Shown: positions 1 to 14,212 of the stretch, in pieces | Position numbering within the stretch: the stretch's first letter is position 1 | Layout of the letters: every line of letters starts with the position of its first letter | Assembly (NCBI GenBank): GCA_014529385.2 | Contig: CM043960.1 | Location: 40,406,781-40,470,780 of the forward strand | DNA length: 64,000 nucleotides | Direction: 5' to 3' | Origin: Adiantum capillus-veneris | Lineage: Eukaryota; Streptophyta; Polypodiopsida; Polypodiales; Pteridaceae | The notes under the pieces: model-generated | Told to the model about the DNA's origin: nothing | What the model saw: the letters and a program-made list of their open reading frames with translations, nothing else | The model's database searches: none | Position numbers and translations under genes: made by a program

Positions 1-652
<652 letters not shown>

Positions 653-2188
653 TTGTTGAGAGAGGTGTGTGTAGTAGGAATGGTAGGAGAATGCATTTGT
701 ATGTGTGTATGTGGTTGAGAGAGGTAGAGGATTAGATTCAAGAGATTGGCCCTTTCATGGCTTCTCTCTTTGAGCTCCTACTTATCCATTAGGGCCTCTT
801 CTTCTATCATCGTAACTAGAAAGATCTCTCACTCTTGTGAGATGTCTCCATGCCCTAGCTGGATTGACAATTTGGGGATTTTGTTGATCTTTTGGTGTTG
901 TACTATGCTACAATCACAAAACCTTTTGGCACACTTGTCCAAAAAGTCGAGGGCCTAACCTAGTGGAGTTTTCTTTGGTGAAATAAAGATTTATTTACTA
1001 ATTTTGCATTAAAGTTCAGATTATTTTTTGGTGTTTTGGTTCTTATAAATTTTAATTGAATTCCCCTTCTTAGTTTTGCATGGCTTCCAATTTCCATCAA
1101 TTTAAGCGTTGTAAATACTGTTTATTCTTGCACACACATTAATGCGGCACACCCATTCAACATTAATTTTGTGTACGTAGGTCTTTAGTTTTACTAATTT
1201 TGCACTAACCATTCACTAAATTTTATAAATTCCACTCTTTGGTTGGGAAAAGTTGTTGGCCGGCTCCTAAGCCTCACCATATTGATGCTAGCAAAGCTAG
1301 AACCACAAACATAAAAATTGTCAATCCTAGGATGTAGCTGACCCAACTAGTGCGTGGAGGCTACAAGAGATAGCTAATCTCTCGGAAAACCCAAGTCTAA
1401 GTCACTCCTACTTATCTCAGTATCAAATGTGTGCTAGACATCAAAAGCTACTTTCTTACTGCAATCTTGATCCAATGATTTGGCGTAGCTACGAGTCTCC
1501 GAATGCAGCAAAACTTTATGCCTAGTATGAGTAGAGTATCCTTAATTCTCTTGTGTACTCAAATATAATTTCTGACCCTCATACAAAATCATGTGTAAGA
1601 TAATCAACCTATTTTAGGTCAAACAATTTTGGCACTCAAATCACTCTACGACTTCTTCTAGACGTGCTCTATCTATTCTTAAGGCCAAAAACCAATTTTG
1701 ATGTGTGTATTGTACATAGGAAGCAGAAAGCTCGTAGACATCACGGCTAAAAACACATTATTATCATAAGAAACTTATGTTAAATGGAAGAGCTTTCACC
1801 TGCAAATGAATTGGTATGCTCGAAATAGCAATGCAACTCCGTACAAGAGAGACACAAGGAATTGAAAAAGATAGTAGAATCACATTGAGCTTTTGCAGCA
1901 AACGCTTACTTTCATTATCCAAAAACTTAGGTTTTTAATTACAAAATTTGCCTTTTACACCTTACCAAGGTTCAAAGAATGGATTCCTAGCTATTTAGGA
2001 CACTACAAAGCTTAAAAGTTGCATACGATTGCAAACTTGGAGGCCCTCAACCCCCTTAAATGGTTGGCAATCAATAATATTACAATGGCTTTGGACTTTG
2101 CGAGATTTCTTAGTAATACAAAGGGGTTTAATACAATCAATTGGATTAAAAGAATGAGTGGCATCCCTTTCAATGCTCTTCTCTGACT
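653..2188. other. no gene seen; probably includes old LTR sequence
   Basis: No convincing coding region. The right part should be the decayed 3' LTR of the minus-strand G1-like remnant, because the LTR tip and polypurine tract of that remnant lie at 2189-2223. The outer LTR end cannot be placed by eye. Confidence 0.4.
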
Positions 2189-2223
2189 CTTGTTAGCTGA
2201 GAAGCTAACACTCCCCCCCTCCT
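2189..2223 (-). repeat. polypurine tract and 3' LTR tip of G1-like remnant
   Basis: On the minus strand a purine run (AGGAGGGGGGGAG, 2223-2211) is followed immediately by TGTTAGC, six bases and GCTAAC. The same arrangement occurs at the G1 3' end (54254-54288), where the purine run GAGGAGGGGGGGAA precedes TGTTAGC, five bases and GCTAAC. This marks the start of a 3' LTR running toward lower coordinates. Confidence 0.65.
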
Positions 2224-2369
2224 TGTCTATGTCGTCTACGACACAACTACTTAGGGTGCTAAGTAGTGGTCAGGCTTCCTTTTGTTGTTGTCCATTGTGC
2301 ATGCTGCTTGAGACATTGTTGGTATCTAAGGTGGAGTCATTTATCTTTAGTGGACATAAATTGCATGGT

Positions 2370-3346
2370 TAATTTTTCTCAACTGCGGAGTAACTGATAA
2401 ATCTCGCTCTCAAATTGGTGATGACGGGGCCAAAGATCTTGGACAAATTATTGAAGAAGCCCATGTAGAATGCTTCTTCAAATGTCTGCATATAGTAGGA
2501 TGGTAAAAACATCATCCTAGCATAGAATCCATGTAGCACTTCTTCTAAGGTTTGGCATGATAAATCATGGTATAAGACCTTGCATCTTTGAGAAAAGACA
2601 TCCATGTTGCATCTGTTCGCTCTGCACGGTGAAAAGTCTGAAAGCAAGTTATGAGCATTTTTGAAATCTTTACCAACATGATGCACACTAAATCCAAAAT
2701 TCCTCAAAACAGCTGAATGGTTGAGGATAATATTTTTACCCTGTATGTTTTTGTGGGTTGATTATTTGAGGGTGATGGAAACCTAGAGTAGTTGAGCCAA
2801 GTAGGCCGCTTTTGCTAGAAGACAAAATGTTGTTGCCAACTTCTGACTCTTGGTACCAGACACTTCACAGGATCTTGTTTGATATGTGTTGGTGCATTTG
2901 TATACAAATAAGATACCAGGGTGGCAGTTTAGCTAGATCTCCTGCCATTTGGGATGGGCAAGTGCTGGGTTGTCTTGGAAATCATGGAGGAGTCTCTCTT
3001 TGATTTGGAATACTTCAAACTTTATGAGGGAAAACTGTAAAGCTTGCTGATGCCATGCCTCATTGATATCCGATGGTGTGAGGAGGTTTACATTGATGGA
3101 GTGTAGTATCCGCTCTTCCCACTGCATGTCTTCCTTTCAAATGGTCTCGGTCTCCTCTTCCACCTAATTCTTTAATGTCGTCTCTTCTTCAATAGTTAAG
3201 ATTTTTGGTTGAGCGGAGGGTCGAGCTTCATCACGAGAAATATCTAACTCTAGAAGACTCTCCTCTTTGGTTGGTAGTTGCTTCAAAGTCCATAAATTGC
3301 AGGGTGTCTTGAAAATATATGTTCTTCTTCTGGTGTGGTAGCATGT
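2370..3346 (-). pseudogene. decayed C-terminal part of the G1 3' protein
   Basis: Minus-strand translation, interrupted by stops, follows the last third of the G1 3' reading region (53250-54120). At 3127-2933 the segment containing INEAWHQQALQFSLIKFEV aligns with G1 INAEWHQQSLPYPLIKVEL. At 2707-2369 the segment with EEVLHGFYARMMFLPS and FEEAFYMGFF aligns with EEVLYGFYARWMFLPS and FEEAFYTGFF. The region 3346-3128 matches the Glu/Lys-rich stretch before them. The function of this protein is unknown. Order and spacing match G1, and a polypurine tract with LTR tip follows at the expected place, so this is the 3' end of a related, older element on the opposite strand. Many substitutions separate the two copies while hydrophobic and aromatic positions stay similar, which suggests the protein was under selection before decay. 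Confidence 0.75.
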
Positions 3347-3633
3347 GTTAACCAATTACGGACACCTATCACCTTTGACAAATGCCTTATCACTTTATTT
3401 GAGTCATGGACTGGGCTTGTTGGTCCTATAGGTGCGTAGGTGATCACCGATGAGAGGCGTATTACTTATCTCATTTTTACATTATTTTTGCTATGACCGG
3501 CCATTGTGGGCACCCATGTGTGAACGCGTCAGATTCATCTAAAAGGTCCATTTTGACCTAAAATCCTCATTCTTGAGGTGCATGCTAAAGAAGTGCTCTT
3601 GATCTACCTCTACCTTCTTCTCCATCGTGTGCT

Positions 3634-3725
<92 letters not shown>
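3346..3725 (+). repeat. dispersed repeat ending in a GT array (copy 1)
   Basis: The unit runs from the TTAACC..ACGGACACC start through conserved blocks (TATCACCTTTGA, GAGTCATGGAC, GTGTGCTCACGTGTGTG) into a GT array at 3637-3724. A second copy lies at 25258-25566 with the GT array at the same internal position. Confidence 0.75.
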
Positions 3726-3726
<1 letters not shown>

Positions 3727-5326
3727 ATGTATGAAAATCCCCTCATAAATGAACCATACTTAAACAATTGCATTAAATAATACATTAAATAATAATACCT
3801 TAAAATAATTGAATACCCATGATATCATAACAATGAATACACATTTTGTGTCTAGACTATTGTTCTATCATACATCACTCAGCATCTAATAGTCAGCATA
3901 ATCATCTAGGATCTTTGAGCATTACAAATTGGTATTCTGTTGTTGATTCTACGTGTGTCCACCCCTTTGGGATGAGCCTCCACTACACCTACAAGGAGAA
4001 GGATCTAGTTGTTACCTGCATCCATACAAAAACATTCGGTTAGAACTGGCTATGTTTGTCCGTTTTGCAGGTGTCGACACTGGATCCAGTTGTCATCCAT
4101 GTCATACATGTAGACCTAGTTTATAGCTTACCCTTAGGATCGACTATTAAGATAAGATTTCAAGTAAGATAAAATCTAAATGTATATGCATGTGTATCCC
4201 AATACTGGTCTCTCAAAAAACTACAAGTGTTGATTACCATATATGATGCAAACATCTATGTATTTCCGACACCTGGCACAAATCGGACAGCACCTTCTTT
4301 GTAATTCGAGTAGTATTTCAAAAAACTCAGTTTATGCCATCTCCCAACGAGATCCTCCACCGAAGGTTTACAGCTTCAAGAACTAACATATATCTCATGT
4401 ATCAAAAACTAGTAGTATATCACATGTTACTAGCCCCAAAATATGGTAGCATCCTCAAAACATATTAGAGACTTATATACTTTGCAAGTAATTCCTTTTG
4501 AACATCCCGTCATATCATATATGTTCAATCATGCATGAGAATCAATAGTCCTCACGAACCCATCAATATCAATGATTTTTCAGCTTATGTAATGTCAATC
4601 ACCATGCCAAAATATGAATGCAATGTCTATACCCTTTCCACCAATTATCTCAATATAAACTAAGTGTCTTCCAAAACAATAAGTTTTTATGTAAGCAAAT
4701 CTAACCCATTTAGGGCATCAATTTGCTGCAATTTGAAATAGCTTTCTCAAATCTCTATGAACTCGACCTTTCTTCAGGCTCTCAACAAGAGGATTAGGTT
4801 TAATAAAAAACCATAAGTAGTATCAAATTTACCAAAGATTCTATCTACGACTAGTCTTTGCCATCATCTATACAGCTTAACCATCATTGTCACTTTAGTA
4901 GGAGTCACTATGCTTTTTTAAGTAGGAGTCACTATGTCATTCCAGCTTGAATCAAAGAGACCGAGTTCTTAATATGTACGGTTATCATTACCTGCTTAAT
5001 CAAAATTGGATAGCATTTTGTTTGTAAATCGAACAAATTTTCAAAAATTCAATTGGTGCCATCTCACAATCAGACCCTCCACAGGGGTTTTACGACTCAC
5101 CATTCATGGCTTATACCCAACTTCCTTCTTAATTTCTGAAAGTAAAAGTCATTAAACCATAGATTTTTCAGTGCATTTAAGTTCATAAGTTTATGCATTT
5201 TATTTAGCAAAATGAACTATTTGTACAAAAAGCCAGATTGCTATCTTTCTCTAGACACGGCTAGGTCAACAAATCTTTTCTGTCCTGCAATGTAATGTGT
5301 GAAATTTTTATAACTTCCTTGTTTTT
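3726..5326. other. no gene seen; degenerate dispersed repeats
   Basis: No defensible reading frame. A block of the form GCCATCTC..AGACCCTCCAC..GGTTTA recurs near 4337, 5054 and 5537, so this area contains diverged copies of an unnamed short repeat. Confidence 0.45.
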
Positions 5327-5448
5327 CTTCATACAAAGTAGAAGACTTCAATGTTTTGTTCTAAGCAGAAGACTTCAATGTTTTTCCCTTCATACAAAGC
5401 AGAAGACTTCAATGTTTTGTTCTAAGCAGAAGACTTCAATGTTTTTTC
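5327..5448 (+). repeat. 61-bp tandem repeat, two units
   Basis: Two units with a 61-bp period begin CTTCATACAAAG (5327 and 5388). Each contains two copies of AGAAGACTTCAATGTTTT. Confidence 0.85.
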
Positions 5449-6346
<898 letters not shown>

Positions 6347-6445
6347 GAATTTCCCCTGCCAAGCAAAAAATGCAAAGTCAATCCATAGGATTGCCTGGTA
6401 CATACTATTCCCAGCATGGCATGCAAGCTGAGAGAGAAGGATAGA

Positions 6446-6659
<214 letters not shown>

Positions 6660-7439
6660 AGGGAGGGAAAGGTTTTCAAGATAGCTTGCAGAGAAGCGTA
6701 AATGAGATCTGATACAAGCCATATCGCTTGGAATTAATTCGCACACAAAGGTACGGCGATGGTTGCATGAGGGGGACTCCAGTGTGCAGGTCGCTCCATG
6801 GAGCAGCAAATGCAAGGCGCAGCTGGTATTGCAAGGTTGACTGCATGGTGGTTGAAAACCAGAAGGGGAGAAAATCTCATATTGCTAGTGCATCACCAAG
6901 CCAAGCAGCTAGTCTACAATCAAGGAGGGGCCTCCCTTGCAATGTATGTGTGTGTGAGTATGTGCGTGTGTGTGTCAGATGTTTGAGAGAGCAAGCTGAG
7001 TAAGACCGGATACAAGTGCAGCTTACAAGGCCTATTGAGCGAGGTGCATTTCCAACAGTTTGCTTGGACCATGGCTAGCAAGGGAGGAAGATTTGGAAAC
7101 TCGCCGATCTAGCAGAGAAGGAGCTTTATGAGGTGCACTATCAGAAAACCAAAGGGAGGCAAGTGATGTTTCATTAATGCCTACCTTATTTTGTCAAATG
7201 GTGGGTTCATCCACACCTACCCACTAAGAGTGTCAGTTTGTAAAGGGAATCCTCAAATTTTAAACCGGTTAATGTGAGTTTGTGCTTGATATGCATTGAA
7301 GCCTCCAAGGGACCTAGATGGGGGGTAGAGGTGGGTTAGTAAGGAGAGTGCCTCACGAGAAATCATTGAAAAATTCAATTATGAGCACATAGAGGAACAA
7401 AAAGATAGAAAAAAGGAAAGGTTTTACGCTGCTGATCAT
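6660..7439. other. no gene seen
   Basis: No coding region or RNA gene recognised. The first recognisable similarity to the G2 tandem copies starts around 7440, so part of this stretch may be an unrecognised 5' portion of G2. Confidence 0.4.
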
Positions 7440-8031
7440 TCCCCAAGCCCAATCCCAAGCCCAGGCCTCAGTCCTCAGTCTTATGATATAGTATAGACAC
7501 TACTATTATATATAGACTACCCCCTGAAGAGGAAGGGAGGGCATGTGGGACAAGTCCTTCAAGTCCTCCACCCTTCCCTTCACACTTAGACCCTTGGCTT
7601 ACTAATTTTAGCCTTCTTCTTGACTAGAAAAAGACTGGTTTTAGGATTCCAAGGGCTTTAAGTAACTAGATTAGGGGCTGTAAAGCGCAGCACGTCCCTC
7701 TAACCAAGATGCTTGTTTTGAGCTATCACATGCCATATTTTGTGGCTTGGTCAGTAAAAAAGACCCAAAAAACAACAAAAAAATGGGAGTAAATTTGGGT
7801 TGCAAAACACCCAAAAGACTAGGTGAGCGGCCTTCACGGACACTCACCAACACTTCTAGGGTATTGGGATCACATGGACATACACTTTGGTTGTGTGCTA
7901 GAGGACAATCATATAGAGAGTGTCTCCGTTTACGTGGGCATCCATTATTCCTCCACATTAGGCTCTAGGCCCTCAACATGAACCCAAGGTAGTACCACTC
8001 AGGACCCACATATTTCATATAGTGACTCTTT

Positions 8032-8191
8032 CTATGACTACAACTTCATGAAAGGTTACCCGATGCCCAATCCTAATAGTTCAAGCTAAGACATGCATAT
8101 AGGTCTGGGCATGTCTTTCATGCAATCATATAGTTCAAGTTCTATGACTACAACTTCATGAAAGGTTACCCGATGCCCAATCCTAATAGGT
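8032..8191 (+). repeat. local duplication, 112-bp period
   Basis: A segment of about 48 bp starting TCTATGACTACAACTTCATG occurs at 8032 and again at 8144. Copy 2 of G2 has it once, so the duplication is specific to copy 1. Confidence 0.8.
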
Positions 8192-8273
8192 CTCGGCCGA
8201 GCGTGCTTAGCCGCTTGAAAGAGACTTTTAGTAGAGCCACTCGCTCTGAACATGGAGCCAACATGTAGATCCC

Positions 8274-10805
8274 ATGCTCCTAGAGAGTGTGCATGTGAAA
8301 AATCCATTCACTGCACTCCTTGACTCTTTGGAGCTATTCCCCTACGAGGTATTGAACGGTGAACCCCCTGAGTCGATGGATCTTCCATATGTTGTTTTGC
8401 CAAGGGTCTCAATACAATATGTGCCCACAAGCGATATCTTTATCTTTCCAAGTTTAGCTCATCTTTCTCTTGATGATACCACGGCTACCATGCCTACCCT
8501 AGTGATGGGCATGACAAAAAACACACCATGGACCTCATTTATTATTAAAGCACCGCAACATGGTGGCCCAATGCCTACAGCAGTACCTACAAGTGGGTAT
8601 CAATCATATGCATCTATGGGCCCTTGTGCTGATGTAACTCCTGCCCCTCCCATTGTTTCAACAAGTTATGCTCCACGACCACAACATCCAAGCCCTTATT
8701 TCAATGGGACCATTCCAACTAGCATTAGCATGTCACATCCCACATCTGCTATGCCCAGAGCCACGCATATGAACTTTGGGCCACCACATGGCACAACATT
8801 GTACCCAGCTTGAGACCCAAGGATCACGCGTATGCCTAACCTGATGCCAACCCCCATCCACATGCAGTTCCAAGAGCTCCTCTACCCACTATGCCTGCTC
8901 ACTTGGGTGACTTGGCAACATTTTCTCAAGCTATCGATCGATCTATTGCTAAAAATATGCAAAATAGCCAAGCTCACATAAAAATTTAGTGGAGACAGGG
9001 ATGTGAGAAAGCATATCAAAGTATTTGAACCAATATGCGATTCCCTAGGAGAACACAGTGAGCTGCATAAGAGTAATGCTTTAAGCATGACCTTGTGTGG
9101 GAAGGTTGGGGATTGGTATAGTACCCTAAGGGTGGAAGAGAAAATGATTTACCCTACTCTTAGAAGATTTCCCTTGAAAGAGTACATACGAGAGGGAGTG
9201 CTTTGGGGTGTATCCTCTCAAGTCCAAAAAGCCCAACGAGAGAAAGAGGAGTCCGTGAGACTCGTTGTTATCCAAATGAGCACTTCAATAATAACCAATT
9301 TCTTGATAGATTCATTAGGGGACTATGACATGAGGATATCTACAATGGCCTAATCATTAGAGGTATCACCACTTGGGAAGCAGTCACCACCAATGCGATC
9401 CAATTGGAGGACAATTTAATGATTCAAGGAGAAAGAGTGTCTGCTGAGCCTAAATCTACTAGCTCCTCAAGCATCAGGGCATGAGAAAATGACCATATAT
9501 CCTATTTCTAAAGAGCCAAAGATATCTGAGATGACCTTAGCGGATCTCACCAAGGCCATTCAAGAAAGTGTTTAAGACAATTGTGCTCCACAAAACAATC
9601 ATATGTATCCCAAAGGGAGAAACAATGGTGCTCAGTTTGCTTTGGTCCACTTAATACCAATGAATGCCCTATGTTTAGAGTAAAATTTAATGGGAATTGC
9701 AATGCATCTCGGAGGTATGGTCATCCAGTCAAGGATTGCATAATATTTAAACATGTGATGGCCAATAGACCAACCTTAGTGTGGACGGACACACCTCGGG
9801 TGCCTGCATTGATGTTGGTCCTGCCTCTTGAACAACTGTCACAACACATGGTCCCTAGGGCCCAAAATTTTGTTCAACAACACCATTACCACCTCCAGTG
9901 CTAGGATCGCAACCCCCATATCCGAGAATCACTTCTGTGAATCAAGTGGGTTGTGAGTCATCTATTGCTTGTGTGGATTGCGAGGATGAGGTAGACCCTA
10001 AAATTGCCTATGGAATTGATGCACTTGAAGAGTGTCCACAGTACTTTGTGGAGGACAATTGGGGACAAGTCAAACCTGTCTATCAAGTAGTTGCTCTTGT
10101 AGCAAGAGGCCAAAATATCAATTTCACTGCCAAGAGACCACCTCTTCAATGCTACAAGTGTGGGGTCCACATCATGTAGCCGAGTGTCCTATTATACTAG
10201 AAAATAATTCCACACTAATGAAAATCAATCAAGCAAGTATAGCTACAACGTTGATACTCATGTGTAATTGATGTGGCATAGATCATTTGATTACCTAATG
10301 TCCTAATAATCTAAATGCACCAAAGATCACACCATTGAACTTAATTGAGGTTACCGAAGAGCCATCACAAAGTACACATGTGGTACCAATAAATGTACTC
10401 ACACGATCGATGCTCCAAAACCAAAATTGTATTCTTGAAGAAAGAGATACATCATCAATGTCCCAATCTCAGAAGAAGAAGAAAACACAAAGTAAGAGAT
10501 CTCAAAAAGCAGCAAAGTCAGACCTTAGTTCAAAGACCAACATAGGGACTGGTGACGACCCCGTGTATATGAACGACGTTGAAGAGGATTCTAATTTGAA
10601 TGAGACCATGGATACTAAAACGGTCACTAGGAAACAAACAAACAAAAAAGATCATCATGAGCCACAATGGCCACGACCCAAGGAACCGAAGAAGAAGATA
10701 GGAACTTACCCAGACCCTATAGAGGAGATTGAACGATTCAAGCAATTAATGAGTTTGGTAGAAGAGACCCGAAGGGATCTAGAGTCAGTACCTAGGCCAA
10801 TCTAG
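8274..10805 (+). pseudogene. G2 copy 1 Gag remnant (gypsy)
   Basis: Broken reading frames span a Pro/Met-rich segment (8274-8813), a Gag-like domain (about 8980-9480, with HIKVFEPICDSLGEHSE and VGDWYSTL) and zinc-knuckle remnants. The first knuckle (about 9695-9745) reads CNASRRYGHPVKDC, with Ser where the second Cys is expected. A second at about 10150-10190 is split by a frameshift. A third at about 10260-10310 is interrupted by two stops. A basic Lys/Ser-rich tail follows (10335-10805). In an intact element Gag packages the RNA in virus-like particles. Stops near 8812, 9351 and 10178 make this copy inactive. The order matches the G1 gag region, so the families are related. Confidence 0.7.
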
Positions 10806-10817
10806 ATTATAGACATA

Positions 10818-11323
10818 GTGTTCCCTTTGCAAAATCAACCTCACAAAGACCATAGACCACTAGCCATACCTAGTGCCATCCAAGAAGAAAGTGAATTTAG
10901 ATCATTGGGAAGTGGGCGTACTCCCTTCTTGTTAGAGAGATTGTTTACAGAGGGATTACCTAACCCTATCAAAGAAATGGAGATCCCATATTCCCCATGT
11001 CAAGGGACTAAATCCAAAAAAAAAACCGTTAAATATTGCCAAATTGGTGGATTTCATGGCTTCAAAAGTTAGAACCACCATCGTGTATAAACGATATGGA
11101 GACCTTGAGCTATTCGTAGCTCTTTGAGCTTTCCTCAATGGAGAACTAAAGTTCGGGCTACCACAATTTTCACAGATGGATGGAGCTAGGGAGGTTTCAA
11201 TAGAGGAGGAACACTTAAATCCACAACCCAACCTAGATGACAACTCTGTTGTTGAAATACCTATTAACAAGTTGGGACAATACTTTGAAGGCAATGATTA
11301 CAGTGCAACCATACCATCACTAC
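10818..11323 (+). pseudogene. G2 copy 1 pre-protease region, left part
   Basis: This aligns with 16990-17390 of copy 2, including the stretch encoding a VEIPINKLGQYFEG-like sequence that normally precedes the retropepsin domain. Reading is broken by a stop after 11072. The sequence ends at the ACTAC target site where the solo LTR inserted; the continuation is at 14213. Confidence 0.65.
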
Positions 11324-14212
11324 TATAACATTTAATGGCCTAAAAACTTGTGTGTAGCAGAAATTAGCATGAACATAGTGGGCATTTCATTAGAATAGAT
11401 TCCTCATGAGAATTACAAGAGTGCTTGGGTGGAGAGAGCAACAAAAAGCATAACACCTAGTTAGATAGCATGAACAATACTTTCAAAAGAGAGAGAAATT
11501 AAGCTATTGACAATAGTTGAGGACCGGATTTGCATGGAGCCGGTCCCCCCTCCAAAAGGCTTTGTATTATGGTTTCTCCCATCAAGAGAGACATTCTACA
11601 ATACAATTCTTTGTGTTCCTTCAAGACTAGCTAGTGCAATGAAGATGAAAGCTTCATGCACTAAGCAAAACACTTAGCAAACACAACATCAATTATCCCC
11701 GGTCTCAGACCCAAGACCTCACACACACCTTCAAAGACAGTGAGAGCTAGCAGGGTATGAGAGTAGATTGAGAGGAAGTAGGAGTATTCTTACGAGAAAG
11801 ATGTACATCTCCTCACATAATCACTCATATTAGCATAGCTTAGCTTAGTAATTAGCATGGTAGAGGAGATGAGCATGCATTGAAGCTTGGATCTTGGTTG
11901 GATTTGCATCACAAAGCCAAGAGTTGTTGGTGTAGGCCTCCCTTCTCACAAGCTTGGAGTAGGTGGTAAGCTTTCCATTAAAGCTTGAGAAGGAGAGATA
12001 GTCTTCTTTACTTCACACATGAGATTGTGTGAGTGTGTGTGTGATAATGCCTTGCAAAAATCAGCCCCCTCTCTCTCTTGGACGACCCCTCTTGCTATTT
12101 GCTCTTGCTACCCTCTCATTGGACCTCCCTAGGGCTAGCCAATGACAATTAAGCGCATAAGTGATAGCCTTCTGACATGTGTTCCCCTTTCCCCTTTTTT
12201 GAGAGCTTTAGGTAATTTAATAATTCAACTAAAATATCATTGGACCCCTTTGCCTCCTGGCCAATAGGAATTAGGCATGCCATTGGGCTGCTGAATGCTC
12301 ATTGGACCCCTTGGGAGACTGTCCAATAGTCTCCTAGAGGACTTTATTCTCATTGGTTCTTTTATTAAGTGTTTTTAAATTAATTAAACTAGATTTACTC
12401 TAGCCTAATTCTCATTGGTCCACCTCCAAGGCCATCCAATAGGAATTGGGTACACCTTGTGGGCATCTGGCCTAGGGAGCTGACATGTGTCCCTCATTTC
12501 CTTTGTGTAAAGGGAGCTTGTGTGTGTGTGTGTGGCTTTCTCTCTCATCCCCTACAAGCAAGGCTCGCCCCCTCCTAAGTAGGGATTTGTAAAGACTTTT
12601 TTGACACACACACAAAGCATCCAATTCTCCCATGGTTGACCTTTGGACACAACCTTTAAATTTTGGAACCTTAGCATTTTGGAAGTCTTAACACTAGGTT
12701 GGTAACCTAACAGGACATAAAAGTGTCCTTTCAGGGTTTTGAAAAAAACCTCCAAAACCATAGTAGATCCACTCATTTTGTAAAATCCTTTCATGAGGTT
12801 ATAGTTCAAGGCCTACTAAACATGGGAAAAAATAAGAAACTTGTAAAATTTCTCATCTTTTGGTCACACCAAGCCTCCAAAGTTGATGGACCAGTGAATT
12901 TTCATCAAAACAGTCATTTCTTACGTTTTGTTGCATAAAAATAAGATTAGGGATTTTTGTAGGACTTGAGATAAATTCCCTAGTTAACTTCAATAGGTTG
13001 CTGATCAGAACATATGATTGCTTCTCACTCACTATTTTTTGTTTTGCCAAAATAAATAGGTACAAAAAAGTTGAATTTTTACCATTCTGCAAACCTATCA
13101 TCAAAGTTTCTATACCCACGCTCAATAAAAATAATATATGCATATTTTCTTAGTGCCCTATTGTCCTTTATGTTCATAAGGAGCCATGGAGCATGTCAAA
13201 AGAATAATACATTTCTTACCAAGGGGAATCTTGGGGACAAAGATGAAGTGTTAAATACAGCAAACATGAAAAAGTTGGGTTGAACATTATGAGTTGTAGA
13301 ATCCCATAGAAACTATTCAATATCTAGCCAAATTTGATCCTTATGACTAGATATGGTTACTACCTACAAAATGCATGTAGTTGTCACAAGAAACTAACAA
13401 TATTGAAAAAGCTATACTTGATATACTATAATGTTTCGTTTTCTTCCATAATTGAAAAAATCAACCATCGTTGTGTACTATGCAAAATAGGGTATTAGGT
13501 GCCCCAAAACTCAAGGAATGTTAGCTTTATGTTACAATATGCGACATAGAAAATCAAAAATGAATTTGGATATCATGAAAAATTGGCTAAAAAACAGGAT
13601 TTGACAATTTTTGAAATTTGGTTATAACTTACAACTTTAATATTTATTTCTCCCTAGAAGCATCAGGACATGTTGAGGACTACTAAAGATAGTTCTCTAG
13701 CATTATAGACCTCACAAACATGAATTCTAGAGTGGTATAGTTGCAAAAAGTTGAAAAAAGCCAAAAACAAGACCCGTTTTTTCACACAGTTTAGGTTGTG
13801 AAATGTTGTGCAAGGACAATGTTAAAGATGGAATTGATATTCCAAAAAAATGTCGAGTTTTTTTCAGCTCATGAGACAACTTTCTAGATAGATAGCACCT
13901 CAAAATCCATTTTGAAACTCTTGACATAATTCAAGGAAAATGGTCACTTCACAGGACATAAAAGTGTCCCATTACCAACCTAGTGTTAATGGGCTGAACC
14001 TTAGGGTCTTTTTAGCCCATTGTTGCACATGGCTCTTTTGCAGATGGCCCCCCCTTTGGATCCCTATTTTCCCTCCTTTTGATCCCTACTATGGCCGGTC
14101 TGCTAGCTTAACCAATATTCTAGTTTTTTCTCCCTTGGCACTTCCCCATATTAAATGATTAGGTTAACATGAGAAAATAATTTAGGAGAATTAGATATTG
14201 ATTATTATGACA
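11324..14212 (-). mobile_element. solo chromovirus LTR with nested DNA transposon
   Basis: Both halves match the 1591-bp 5' LTR of the chromovirus at 60575-62165, in the same plus-strand orientation. Removing the 1294-bp nested transposon and its 4-bp duplication leaves 1591 bp. Flanks carry a perfect 5-bp target duplication ACTAC (11319-11323 and 14213-14217), and G2 copy 2 provides the empty site. The inner LTR end reads TA where TG is expected, a point change. With no internal sequence or second LTR, it is a solo LTR, normally formed by recombination between the two LTRs of an element. The minus-strand label follows the parent element. Confidence 0.9.
12692..13985. mobile_element. 1294-bp non-autonomous inverted-repeat DNA transposon
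   Basis: The ends are inverted repeats, CACTAGGTTGGTAA at the left and its complement at the right. A near-palindrome GGACATAAAAGTGTCC lies just inside each end. TTAA flanks both sides (12688-12691 and 13986-13989). Two other copies of the host LTR (near 61937 and 54740) read straight through with a single TTAA, so the insertion and its boundaries are well supported. The interior has no transposase-like frame. The terminus looks like the CACTA superfamily, but that family makes 3-bp duplications; a 4-bp TTAA duplication is typical of piggyBac, whose termini differ. The superfamily is therefore left open. Confidence 0.85.

Noticed and set aside
8086-8307. Minus-strand reading frame within the G2 gag region
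   Set aside because: It is antisense to a recognisable Gag remnant and has no motif of its own.
12692-13985. Host gene or transposase inside the inverted-repeat element
   Set aside because: Only short frames without domains; frames there cross the element boundaries.
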